From: Epiperipatus broadwayi
Lineage: Eukaryota > Onychophora > Udeonychophora > Euonychophora > Peripatidae
Reading direction: 5' to 3'
Assembly: GCA_028023455.1 (NCBI GenBank)
Contig: JAQFVV010000013.1
Coordinates: forward strand, 11,754,579-11,818,578
Length of the DNA: 64,000 nt
Part shown: positions 1-17,755 of the stretch, one piece after another
Numbering within the stretch: the first letter of the stretch is position 1
Layout: each line of letters begins with the position of its first letter
Notes under the pieces: model-generated
The model's database searches: none
Seen by the model: the letters and a program-made list of their open reading frames with translations, nothing else
Told to the model about the DNA's origin: nothing
Program-made: the position numbers and the translations under genes

Positions 1-5090
<5,090 letters not shown>

Positions 5091-5092
5091 TG

Positions 5093-6493
5093 TAATGGTC
5101 AGATTTATACACTCATGCAACAAAATCCAGAATCCAGGCAAAGTACACCAAAGCTGATGAGAGTGAGGTAGAGACCTCAATCTGACCAAACTTCAATTCA
5201 TATACTAGCACTTTGTAATTTAATGCCCTATGAGTGACATTTCTGAGGTCACACTCAGTCTCAATTTAACCTGTGAACTGGCTTAGAGCAGGAGAAACAT
5301 GAGATTCAAGGGCTAACTATCAACTCAATGGGACAAATGGACCACTTAACACACTAATAACATTAACTAAAACAATGTATGTTCGACTTATAAGTTATTA
5401 AGAAATTGGACTCAGATAATGTGGATTCGATTGAAGTAGAACTACGAGCAAGAAAGATACGATACAAATTTTGTATTTTAAACATGTTTGTTTACTAAAA
5501 CAATAACAAATGACATAAAATAAAGTAACAAAATGGAAAGGATTATAGAGGCTTAAAGGCAGGCTTTTACACAAGAGGTGAGACTATTATCAGTACAGCT
5601 GTCTCATCTTAACATATTAAAATAAATGGATGTGCGGTTAATAAATTATGCCTATAATCATGTAATATACCCATCTTATTGCTCATGGTTTGCTAATGTT
5701 ATAAGATAATAGTTTAGCAGGGATGATGAATACATACAGTTCTAAGATGACTGTTATATATATTAAATATTGTAAGCAAATAAATAAGCTCAAGATAATG
5801 CAGATTCAACCAGGTAACCAAGATTTGGCTTTCAGTCTAATGCTGAATAATTAATTAATAAGAAAGAAAAGACCTGGTTACTTTTAGATTCATATATATA
5901 AATATATACTATGGCACTATGTAAAATACTAAAGAATAGTTCAGTTTGTGGTGCAAGTGAATAATTATTCAGGAGCTTCAGCATCAAATGCTCAGTTGCA
6001 CTGAGATTGGATAGTTTGCTGCGATGAATATGTGAACATATTGTAATGGCCAGATTTGTATATTCGTGCAACAAAATCCAGAGTTTCAGCAAATTATCCC
6101 AAGGCTGATCAAGATGAGGGATTGAGAACTCGAATTAGATCCCACTTCAGTTCCTTCACCAACACTTGATGACTTACTACCCCATGAATGTCATATATGA
6201 GGCTACACTCGGAGTTTCTTAATTCACATACTGGCAGTAGCAAAGGGAGGAGCAAGGGACTCAGGGAATATTAACTAAATTACTAATAATTTAACTATAC
6301 ATCTATGGCTGGCTAGATTATGCATATATTAATAACTAGTACTAAATTAGAGTAGATTTTGATAAGATTTTGTAATGAATTACACATTTAATAGCCTATG
6401 GTCTAATAATCATTGCCTTGATCATGGTATCCACCCCTATGAGGTTTGCTAATAATCAAATCCTGCATGAACAATAATGAACAGATATAATTA

Positions 6494-6549
<56 letters not shown>

Positions 6550-8830
6550 GCAATGAGCAATAAATGTGCTCTTTATGCAGATTGCATTAAATAAACTAGG
6601 TCTGAGGTTCATATCAATGCTGAACAAATGATATCGTGGAGTGCGAACTGGCAATTTGTAGCGTAACTTCCGAGAGTATGGTACAACATGAAATAAATAA
6701 GAAATGTGGCCTGAATGTGCAGTTAGTCATGGGATTCAGTACAAAGAAATCGGTTCCCGTCGACCGTATGACTTGCTATCTTGAAATATGTGAACATTCA
6801 GTTCAGGTGATCGGAGCAGCTTATAAAACAATCTGAACCCTCATGTTCCAGTTCTAAAATAATATAATGGGGTGGCCCTTAAAACCAAAGCCCATTTTAA
6901 AAAGAGAGCTATCCGAACTAAGAATAGTGTGGTGAACTTTCTATTTTAATGAAATATATATAGCAAGGCATACACTACATCTGTGTGCTTTATAAAGACA
7001 CATTTGTAACGCTTTCTAAAATATAAATATTAATATTAATCAAGCACTAAATCTATAGTTTCATTCTGTGAAACTACTATACACTGATTCATAAATTAGC
7101 ATACTTAAATCGTGCTAAAAAGAAGTAAGTAAAAAAGATCTAGTTTACCCAGTAATCTGTATAGTTTATAATAATAAACTAAGGGGGAGTAAAGCATATT
7201 TGGGACTTAATTAACTAATTATTTTTAATATGCTTTAAAATATCATTCTCTCATACTTAACTAGAGACATTTAATATGCAAACCTGAATTATACAATAAG
7301 CCAAAACATAGTAGCTTAATATATGAGTAGGTTTTCAGACCAGAGATTTATAGGTGTGCTAAATAGCAACATAAATTAGCTACATGAGTTTCTCATCAGC
7401 TCTCCAAATTATTAATATTATCAATCTCCACTCTGAATGGCATAACATAAATAGATGAATTAACAAATACATAAAATAGCCATGACCGCAGATTACAAAG
7501 ATAGATATATGATAATAATAACTGATTACAGTTATTACATTAAGAAAATTATCAATAACAAATGTTTATTAAGCAGGCAAGACTCTTACAAAGATTATTA
7601 TTATTAAATTTACATTAATGTTTCATTAAAAATTATTTTACTAAGTTTATTTATTATTTATGAATGTTCAACATTTAGCTAGCTTTAAAATTATGAATTA
7701 ATTTAATAGTTTAAGTTTTAATTTTATAGAGCTCTGCAGAAAGAAATTTACCGATCTTCTAGTTGATGCATTTGATGCTGACATCTTCATTACGCTGGCT
7801 TGTCCGATGTCTTCTTGGCAGGCTGTGGGTCTTAAACTCTGTCCCCATTATGGACTAATTCTCCAAGAAGGGAGTAGCAGCAGTTACTGTCTACCCCATG
7901 GTTTTCATTGTAGAAAGAGTAAACAAGTGAACCTTGATGTCTGAATTTTGGTTTTTTTTATTAACTCTTTCTCATCCTCCTCACAAGCCATTAAAAGTTT
8001 TTACAACTTTTAATTTTAAGTTTCAATAGCCAGCATAAATTTTAACAAGAACAAAAAATCTGGCTTGGCTATTAACAAATGGTGCTGGGTTAATGATTTT
8101 ATCTTTGCCCTTTTGAACTTTATTTTTAAATCTTTAAAAATCTTCACCTCTCAGTTTACAATTTAATGAAAGGTATTTCTGAGAAACCAATGACCTTGAT
8201 TCTCTTTTTTTAAAAAAAAGATTTAAGCTGTCAACATTCTGCTATATGTATAAGACAGATACCCCTGAATTTAAAATTTATATGTGAATACCAACAAATC
8301 TGTAAATTAAATAGCTTAAAATATAATTTAGAAATAATTTAGAAAATCTGTAATGTTTACTAAATTTATCACATTACAGTTCCCTTCGCATATATACATA
8401 GGTGTGCTCCCACACATACAACAATGTTTACAACTTACTATAATTTAAGCATTTTTAAATTTTATAACTCTGCATACATTATACACACACAGAATTTAAT
8501 ATTACTATTAGATGTGTGCACATATCCACACATACATGGTAATGTGATCTTACATATTAAAACAAATTATTATAAGCTTATATACATGGACTGGGAGGGG
8601 TTTGAACAATGAAAAAGACTACTATAGCACATAGTAGGTGAAACAGGATGATAGACAAATAATACTGTTTCAATATAAGTTCAAGAACTGAGATAGGTTC
8701 TATAAACATTGTCTGGATACTCGTGTTTCAGTTCTAATAAAGATAGCCTTACAAGAACTAAAGAATGGGGCGGTCTGTCACCATGAACCCATTAAAGAGG
8801 TCAGCAAAACATAAAACAGTAATTTTGTGT
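5093..8830. repeat. Long dispersed non-coding repeat, copy 1
   Basis: This block matches 11098-13895 in the same orientation, diverged and with gaps. A unit of about 940 bases starting at 5094 (motif TAATGGTCAGATTTATACACT) is followed at 6041 by a second, more degenerate version of itself. A common body then follows from about 6795, including the shared landmark TATAGAGCTCTGCAG near 7727 and a segment at 8520-8670. The start of the body (GTTCAAGAACTGAGATAGGT) recurs at 8673-8800, so copy 1 holds internal direct repeats. No open frame in it resembles a known protein. It could be a non-autonomous LTR-type or tandemly grown element; I cannot assign a class. Confidence 0.6.
6494..6549. repeat. 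(ATT)n microsatellite
   Basis: Uninterrupted ATT trinucleotide run inside the second unit of repeat copy 1. It is absent at the matching place in the copy at 11098-13895, so it expanded after the copies separated. Confidence 0.9.
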
Positions 8831-8834
8831 GTTC

Positions 8835-9008
8835 TAATCCAAGTGTGAGGCAAACATTTTATAAAAATAATGATTCTCAAAAGGTTTAATAATTTATTAT
8901 TTATTATTATGTTTATATGGTGCATTTGTGTTTGCCCTTGCATGTTGTATAACAAATAATGATTTACAAAACTAATAATCAAATGTACAAAAAAGATTGC
9001 ATATGTAA
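8835..9008. other. Short spacer, nothing recognised
   Basis: AT-rich DNA between the end of repeat copy 1 and the start of the next dispersed repeat. I see no gene or element end here. Confidence 0.5.
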
Positions 9009-10050
9009 GCCTTGATACTCATGCTGTGGAGTCACTAGTATTGCCATATCTTTCATCACATTATTTTCAAGTCTATAGCTAACAAATGGACTATATGCAA
9101 ATAAATTATATTTATGTGATACAATAAATATAACAATATAGCATCACTGGTATACATAAAGAATATAAACATCACTGGTGTGCATAAAAAATATAAACAT
9201 CACTGATGTACACAAAAAAATATAAAATGAAGAGTGGCTATGGATGTGGGACTATAGGCTGTCCTGAAGGTGCTTAGTGGTAACTTTTGATAATTTTACT
9301 TACGTATAATGGCTTCATTATCTGTGCGAAGAGCACACACACATATATATATATTAATAAAATGAAGAGATGAGACTCATTTTATCAGTGATACAGACAG
9401 TAGCTACAATTTCTAGCTTTAAATAGACATGAAGCCAATTGCTATGATGACAAATGCATATCCATCTTCTGGAAATGATTTGTTTGTATCTTTTATTAGA
9501 ATGAATCTTTTTCTTATACATACCTTTGATATTGATCAACTTTTTTGGGGTACAAGATAAAAATGAAGAATTCTTATATGAATACTTTTGGAGATTCTGA
9601 AACTATAGATTTTCTCAAGTAAGAAGTATTATATATGGTTTGAAAGATAATTTTGTGAGGAATACAAAGAAATTATCACTGAAGATGTAATTTAAACATT
9701 GTTAATGATGAATTACAATATAGAGTTTACAAATACTTTTCTAACACATAGTTGAACATTTAAATATTACAATAAAGTAATAATTATGTCGGATGTTGAA
9801 ATTTCTTTTTTCCTTATTTTTTAAATGGTAATCACGATTTGTCTTAGTCTTATTGTTTTCCTTAGTTTTTCTAGTTTCTACCAATGTAAAGTTTTTGCTT
9901 TAATATCATTAACCCTTTTCCCGCCTCTTACGAGGCCTCTACCAATGTAAAGTTTTTGCTTTAATATTATTAAAACTGAAGTTATTGTGAAAATTGTGTC
10001 TCGGGTCAGTTTTTAAAAAAATTCAATATGGCACCGGGAGAATCAGGCAG
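9009..10050 (+). repeat. Dispersed repeat R2, copy 1
   Basis: This stretch is the reverse-complement partner of 60838-61590. Matching blocks include 9009-9120, 9410-9545 and 9650-10050, the last ending in the segment around TGTCTCGGGTCAGTTTTTAA. Copy 1 carries three tandem units of about 33 bases at 9143-9230 (motif ATCACTGGTATACATAAAG) and a direct repeat at 9885-9970 split by a GC-richer insert. There is no clear protein homology in any frame. It looks like an old transposable element of unknown class. Confidence 0.6.
9143..9230. repeat. Minisatellite, about 33-bp unit, three copies
   Basis: Three successive units share AACATCACTG(G/A)T(A/G)TxCA followed by an A-rich stretch and ATATAAA. 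The partner repeat at 60838-61590 holds roughly two units, so copy number differs between the two locations. Confidence 0.65.
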
Positions 10051-11097
10051 TTAAACCGAGTTTTATATATGCCAATAACGATATATAAAACAAATTATTA
10101 ATGTTACTGCAATATAATTATTTACGGTCTCTCTTCCTGAAAATAGCCCTCTCTAGTTTCACAACCTCTGGCCCACTACATACTTTATCAACCTATTCTA
10201 TCTTTAATCCATCCATCTCTAACGAATGCCATTCTTAAGTTCATGCCTGCTTAACATTTTAACATATGCGTATACAAAAGAAAAATTTTACAAGTAAATA
10301 AAAAATTAACATTACTGATGTGTCTCATTTTTTCCTTCATTAAAGCTGCTTTACTACTAATAAAAGAAACGTATAGATTCATAATGAAAAATTTTGTTTT
10401 CTGTACCAGATTTGATTTTATATTTCAAGTACATGTATATATATTTATCTTGCCCTTCCTGACTCATTGCTTGCTTCCAATCCAATCCAAATTTTAAATA
10501 AACAGCAAAATAGTGGTTCTCTTTTGAGTTTCTCTACCCTGATGACAAAATTTATATGAGGATGAGTCAAGTCATTCCTGGGTGCCAATCATCAGTGAGT
10601 AAGAAAAATATTTATTACATATATAACAAACTCCCAACTTCCAATCTGTATGCAATATAAATCAAAACTGGTTGACACATCTTGCATAAATTCATACTAT
10701 ATTTATGTATATAATCTGAGTATTTGCATATTGAGTCAAAGACAAGTTTAAAATTTAAAACAATATAAAATAAAACAGTTTCAGGTAAATAGACAAGGCA
10801 AAAAAGTTTAGATGTGGGTATATAGTCATGATCATGTCTCCCATTTGCAATACAATAATTGAAAGAAGAAAAAATTTACATATATAAATGAAGAAAAAAA
10901 ACTTTTTGTTTGCACATATATACTGAGAAATTAAAGGTCTTCCCATGTTCTCATGGAGTGTCAGTTCAGGGCATGGAAATGATTGATCAAACCCCACAAA
11001 GGGGCATCCATAATCAGAGGAAAAAAAATACACATACTGCATCAACACATTACTCTTGGGGAAAACAATCTATTCAGGATTGTGGGAAAAAACCCTA
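10051..11097. other. AT-rich spacer, no gene seen
   Basis: Lies between two repeat blocks. Open frames here are short and show no family resemblance. I see no RNA gene or element terminus. Confidence 0.6.
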
Positions 11098-13895
11098 TGT
11101 AACAGTCAGATTTGTGCACTCACACAAGAAAATTCAGGGTCCAGGCAAAGTACACCAAAGCTGACCAGAATGAGGTGGTGAGAACTCTAATCTGACCAAA
11201 CTTCAATTCATTTGCTAGCACTTCGTGATTTAACATTCTATGAGTGACATTTCTGAGATCACACTCAATCTCAATTTAGCCTGTGTGCTGGCCTGGTGCA
11301 GGAAGAAACATGAGACTCAAGGTCTAACTATCAACTTAACTCAATGGGAGAAACAGACCACTTAACACACTAATTACCTTAACTAAAACAATGTATGTTC
11401 AACATACAAGTTATTAAGAAACTGGACTCAGATAATGTGGATTGGATTGAAGTAGAACTACGAGCAAGAAAGATATGAAACAAATTTTGTATTTTAAACA
11501 TGTTTATTAAAAGAATAACAAATGACATAAAATAAAATAACAAAATGGCAAGAATTATAGAGCGTTAAAGGCAGGTTTATACATAAGAGGTGAAACTATT
11601 ATCAGAACAGCTGTATCATCTTAACATATTAAAATAAATGGTTGTGCAGTTAATAAATCATGCCTATAATCATGTAATATACCCCTCTTGCTCATGGTTT
11701 GAGATTACTGTTATATATAAATATATATTAATAGTGTGAACAAATAAATAAGCTCAAGATAATGCAGATTCAACGTGGTAACCAAGATTTGGGTTTCAGT
11801 AGAGTCTAATGCTGAATAAATAATTAATAAGGAAGAAAAGAACTTTTTACTTTCAGATTTGCATATATATATATATACTATGGTGCTATGTAAAATACTA
11901 AAGAATATGTTTGCAGCATCGAATGCTCAGTTGCTATGAGATCGGACAGTTTGTTGCCATGAATATGTGAACATATAAGTTCAGAAACTCAGATAGGTTT
12001 TATAAACATGGTCTGGACCCTTGTTTTCCAGTTCTAATAAAGATAGCCATATCCGAACTAAAGAATGGGGTGGTCTGTCACCGTGAACCCATTAACATTA
12101 AAAAGGTGCAGCAAAACGTAAACCCATGAACGTGTGCTTTATAAAGACACTCGCAATGCACACACAAAAACCAATAGGTATACATATAATTAATTAATTG
12201 CACCTAAAACAGATAGCTTCTATATGCCAAACTAACACAACCCAGTTCTTAAATTAGAATTAATTATGCTTAATGATAACAACTTAAATTAAATTGTAAT
12301 CTAAGTTAAAATACTGCATCTTCATATATATATACTTGTAATTAAGGAGGGAATGTATATTTGATGGGCATTAATAAACATTAACAAATATACTTTAATA
12401 TCATCTCTAGCTAGCATATCATTTCTAACTAATAGATATTAAAAGTCATAAATTATAATAATTTACTAAGCAAACCTTCCAAAATATAATGCAATTTATA
12501 ATATATATATAGAATCATGATAATGAGTGTGTAGTGATCGGTTATTATCTATCAATATTATTCTTTAGAAACATCAATTTATATGCTAAGGAGCATTTTT
12601 TAAATATTTAAAGAAGAGACTTTAATTAACTCTGTTGAAAGTTAGTAAGTTATTATTCGCTGTTTCGAAAGATGGGCATATCATAACATAAATATAATAA
12701 ATTTAAACAAAATACTTAAAAAACAATAAATCTAGGCATGACTGCAGTTTTAAGAAATTTAAGAATATAACTGATTGCAGTTATTTATAGGTTATAAAAA
12801 AAAAAAAATATTTTACTTTATAAAGGTGAATAAATTACTTGACAGTATAAAGATTAATTTAGGCAAGTTTTACATTAGAAATGATTTGATTTAACAGATT
12901 TTAATAAATAAATCTGGCAATAACTCATTTTACAGCATAAGGATGATTTCAGATAAATTTAACAATTTTACTTTAGAACTGATTTAATTTAAAGAGTTTT
13001 AAGAAATAATATTGAATGTTTATTACAGTAAATAAGCTAGCTTAATATTATTGATTTAAGTATTAAATTATAGAGCTCTGCAGTCTTTGAAAAGAGTATT
13101 ACGGGTCTTCTTGGTAGTAGCTGGTAATGCCGGCATATCAGATGGTGGCATAGTAGCATTCTCCTCAGGATAGGCAGCTTAAGATCTTTCCTTCTTGTGG
13201 CAAGCTGCTGGTCAGTTTCCCCGTTCTGTTGTGATGGTCACGCCCTCAGGCATGCAGGGATAAATGGAAATTGCTATCTGCTGAGAGACAACAAAACCTA
13301 AGTTTGGACCTAGCCAGACAGGTTAGAATGACAATTGGCATAAATTCTGGTAGGCAACACTTCACAAAAAATTATAGAATGAACCCTGTAGCAAAAAATC
13401 AAGCCTATTTATATAATTCAAGCTTTAGACCATCCCACCGTCAACAAGAATATTTACTTCTCTTTGAAATTCTGCACCTCAATACATTTTAAATTATCAT
13501 GTCATTTTTCTAATAAAATACTTTTCTTTAAAATTGACCTTGTCAAGCGGATTTCATTTGTGATTTATTTAAGATTAAAATTTAGAATTGTTCTAGCTTT
13601 TAACGATATCTCCCTTACATATAATAGGGCCACATGCAATTCAAAATGTAACTCTTTTTTTTTAAACAAAACAAAATATATAACAAATTATTTTAAAATA
13701 AATATACTCGCTGTAAAATATAAATTGATATTACAGTCATTTATCCACCCAAGTATATGTGATGATACCTATATAATCATGTTGACGCTTATATACACGT
13801 ACTCAGAAAGGGTCTGAATCTGGCACAGATGAAGCTGTGGGAAAAAATAGGTTAAACAGTTATGAGAGAAGGAATATACTGTTTCAATATTAAAT
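11098..13895. repeat. Long dispersed non-coding repeat, copy 2
   Basis: Same family and orientation as 5093-8830. It has one copy of the roughly 940-base leading unit (11101-11975) where copy 1 has two. The body follows from 11976 with the segment matching 8673-8800, then the TATAGAGCTCTGCAG landmark near 13070, a GC-richer stretch at 13090-13330, and an end near 13890 matching 8670 (ATACTGTTTCAATAT). Frames within it are not conserved with copy 1, which argues against coding. Confidence 0.6.
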
Positions 13896-16160
13896 AGTAA
13901 TTTTGACTTAAACAGTTGGAAAATAATTATTTTCATCAATCAAGTTCTATTATCAATTGATCATAAAATAACAAGGGAAAGAATATACTTTGTTCACACT
14001 TGATCAGTCAAAAAAAAACATTATTATTCTAACTTACGGAAAAAAAATTATACGTCCAATCAATTTTTGTCAAATTACAAAAATTAATATAAAATATAAT
14101 TCCAAATGCCTTCGGTCAAAGAAATCCTGTTTAAAATGCTGTAATCATTTTTTTTAAAAAAAAAAAACAAAACTCTATTTGATAGCTATTTGCAAAGTTT
14201 TAAGATATTGTTATTTTAATAAAATAAAAAAAAATCAACAGAAGCCAATATCGAATAATGTGACAAAGTCAAAGAGTCACTGTCTTCCTCTCTTTAATTG
14301 ATTTATTCATTTGTAATTGGTGTCCATACTATTTGCAAGATTATTTTGAGAACATTTTTGGAATAACTTAAAATGTTATTTTTTTTTGCAAAATTTATCA
14401 AGATTCATGATTATTTTTACACAATATCAGTGTAATAAATCTTAGAAATCAAAAATATACATTATTATATTGATATTTTACACATATATCTTTTATTTTT
14501 GAAAAGAGATGGTAATAATTTCTTGCATAATGTTAATAAAGAAAAATATGGTATTCTGGTAATTCCATTTTATGAAAATTATAGCTAAGATGTCATTGAA
14601 AACACAGAATTGAGATAACTTGAAATGTTCTAAAACTTAGAAAACAATTTTAATATTTTAAAACAGAATTTGATAGATTTATCAGAGATTAATATTTTTT
14701 CAGTTCACATTTTAAAAACAAATTTCAATTAAAAAAAGATTTTGTTCATTTTCTGAACTTATTCTGCTCTGCAAAGCTTTCAATAATGAAAACATCTTTT
14801 ATTGTCATTGCAAAGTTCAAATATGAATTTTTAGAATTTGCAAATGAATATTACTACAATATCAACTTCAATTTATTGAAATCTGATATGGTTTAATACT
14901 AAAATCAAAAGGTTGAGAAGCTTACAAAAAGTCTCACCAGGAAGAATAAATCCTGTGGCAATACTACCATATAAACTTAAGCCATCTGTAATTGTAAACC
15001 ACAAATTGTTAAACCAAGGTTTCAGAGTCATTCAAGATGAATAACCAATAACTTTTTGATAATCTTGTAAGCACTAGTTATATTAATGTAACACTCTCTA
15101 GTATCAAATTATTCAAGCTTTCAGATAAAAAAGGTAATGTACTCTCACCTGTCATTTAAAAATGTATATAGATAGTGGATTGGTAAACTACAATCCATAT
15201 AAAATTATGGATTCATTTTTCATTAGTAAGAATAATTATTTTAATACAGAAGCTAGCAGTTAGAAGTTTATTGCTCTAATAATTTTATATATTAGCAGAC
15301 TGTTTTTATATTTCTATTGGAAAAAAACTTATTGAAAAAAAGGATGTCATCAAGACTATGTTAAACTGATATAAAACTCAGTTATTCTAATACATCACCA
15401 GTTTGGGATGATCACATTCTAATACTTCACTATTTATTTTTCTTCAAAAATAAATAAATAGATACAATAAGTTTATTACTTCTATTTTTGCATCTGTGTT
15501 ATACATGTAGGTGTTGAAAAGTTTTATATACTTACAATATAGTAAACAATATATATATTGTATTGTAATCAAAACATCATCAAAATATGACTATTATATA
15601 CAATATAAGATGGATGCAAGGTGGACAGGAAAAAAATACAGAAGATATTGTGACTCCACTGTACAACAAATCAGGTACATAGTTGCTACAATAATATATT
15701 GCTATTCTATTAAACAAGAATAATTCAAATAATTCAATTTTAATATACAAATAATTTGATTTTAATAAAAATATTCACACACATTCTAAATCTATTCTTT
15801 TTAACTCATTTTAAAATGAATATGAAAATACTTTCAAATGATTTGTTTGTAAAATAATTATATTATGTGAAATCTCTTAAATTATTGCTATAAAATAATT
15901 TTGTTATACATTAATCTACATTATTATTTTATAAATTTTGCAATGAATACATCATTTAAATATTTGCAATAATTTTAGTGTTTTACATTAAAGCATGTAC
16001 ACTTATTTTTAATTATCATTTTTAATAAATCGCATCTAGCAACAAAATAAGTCTTATCAATTTTCTGGCTTCAATACATTAGTCACAATTTATGTGATTT
16101 AAATAGGCAAAAACATATACACAAAAAAGCACACATTTATTTAATAACTGTAAAATACAG
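13896..16160. other. AT-rich intergenic DNA, nothing recognised
   Basis: Long A and T runs with scattered short direct repeats. No frame resembles a known protein and I see no tRNA-like or terminal-repeat structure. Confidence 0.65.
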
Positions 16161-16780
16161 TACACCTGGGTCTCATTTTATGCGGTAGATAGGTTCCTCA
16201 GAAAACGTGCACAAAAGAAATCGCAAAAAAATAGACTTATTTTACCTTGAAAAATGGGGGATATGTACTGTAATTTTCCAAAAATTGCATAAAAGCAAAG
16301 CAACAACATAAAATTACGTTAAAATTCGCATAAAAAAAAATAAGAAAATAAAATATGACTAATAAAAAATTTCAAATTTGAAAAAAATTGATACAAGACA
16401 AACTTTTTTTACTTTTTTTATAAACTACAGTATTTAATTTTATTCAAAACAATATATTTTTATACGTAATTCACATTTTTTTCATACATATATGGTATTT
16501 TAATTATTATCGCTATTTGAGACATCAGATTCGTCATGATGTGATGTGATGTGAGGTAATGTAGCTTCTCCTTAAACGAAGTCAAGAGGAAATATAACTA
16601 AAATGTTTTCCAATCGCTGTTGATCCTTCCCATTTCGCTAAGCAATCTAAAATTGATATTTTTGTTTCCAAAGAAATTCATTTTCTTGGGTGTTTTTTCC
16701 TCACTATTAGGGTAAACCAAAAGTTTAAAATAACAACTTAAACTTACGATAATAAAAATACATCGACTCAAAATTTAATT

Positions 16781-17000
16781 AAAACTAACAATTAAAAATT
16801 AAATTCTTATTTTTGTCTTTAATTTTTTTATTTTCAATTCCGTTTAAAAAATCAAAACTAACAATTAAAAATTAAATTCTTATTTTTGTCTTTAATTTTT
16901 TTATTTTCAATTCCGTTTAAAAAATCAAAACTAACAATTAAAAATTAAATTCTTATTTTTGTCTTTAATTTTTTTATTTTCAATTCCGTTTAAAAAATCA
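16781..17000. repeat. Tandem repeat, 73-bp period, three copies
   Basis: AAAACTAACAATTAAAAATT starts at 16781, 16854 and 16927, giving an exact 73-base period. The copies are almost identical, so the expansion is recent compared with the host transposon. The unit is A/T-rich with CAATTCCGTTTAAAAAATC near its end. Confidence 0.9.
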
Positions 17001-17120
17001 AATTTCATCGCTTTATATCACACTAATTTAAGATCACATTACACAATTTTTAAATTGTTAATTACAATTAAAAATCAGATTTTAATTGTCAAATTTCTGT
17101 TATTCACCTTTTAAAAATAA

Positions 17121-17425
17121 ACTTGCGGACACTAAATGATTAATTGATTATGTACACTTTTTATAAAAAGCAAAAAATAGAATGTGATTTAAAATGCAAA
17201 AATAACAACAACATACATAGTATTTTTCATCTATAACATTTAAAGAGATGTACATTATAGTCGTAAAATTTATTACTTGCGGACACTAAATGATTAATTG
17301 ATTACGTACTCTCTTTTAAAAAGCAAAAATAGAACGTGATTTAAAATGCAAAAACAACAACATATATAGTATAGGCATCTATAATGTTTGAACAGATTTA
17401 CATTATAATCTTGTAAAATTTAATG
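17121..17425. repeat. Tandem duplication of about 153 bp
   Basis: ACTTGCGGACACTAAATGAT begins at 17121 and again near 17275. The following roughly 150 bases match with scattered substitutions and small indels. It lies inside the transposon and does not extend past its ends. Confidence 0.8.
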
Positions 17426-17524
17426 TGTGTATATAAAATGGGGAAAACCTGATTTTAAGTGAATTATGAACTTCTTTATTGCATAAATCTATTACAGTAC
17501 TAATATAAAGTGCTGAAAATATTG

Positions 17525-17650
17525 AAATTATTAGATGGAAGTCGAACTCCGATAATGCACTGTTACTTTAAACATGATGTGAGTGCACGAAATTTATAAT
17601 ATTTAAAGTAATAGCGCATTATTGGAGCTCAACTTCTGATCTAATAATTT
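17525..17650. repeat. Nested hairpin (about 48-bp arms)
   Basis: The left arm 17525-17572 (containing GATAATGCACTGTTACTTTAA) pairs with 17601-17650 (containing TTAAAGTAATAGCGCATTATT). The loop is about 28 bases. A few mismatches interrupt the stem. It may be a small fold-back MITE inserted into the larger transposon, or part of that transposon's own structure. Confidence 0.75.
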
Positions 17651-17755
17651 TTATCGCATAAAAAAAAACGCATACAAAGATATTAAGAAGAAACATGAAT
17701 TGCATAACTTCAAAATCGCATTAAATAAACCTGCATAAAACGAGACCCGGGTATA

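Larger units (their letters stand above)
16161..17755. mobile_element. Non-autonomous DNA transposon with terminal inverted repeats
   Basis: The left end TACACCTGGGTCTCATTTTATGCGGT (16161 on) is inverted at the right end, where the sequence finishing at 17755 reads, as reverse complement, TATACCCGGGTCTCGTTTTATGCAGGT. The ends resemble pogo/Tigger-type termini with a TA target, but this is an inference from the general look of the ends only. The 1.6-kb interior has no transposase frame. It holds a 73-bp tandem repeat, a tandem duplication of about 153 bp and a nested hairpin. Most likely it is an internally deleted passenger element that needed a transposase in trans. Confidence 0.7.

Noticed and set aside
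6403-6654. Minus-strand frame with a long isoleucine run
   Set aside because: The run is a translation of the ATT microsatellite.
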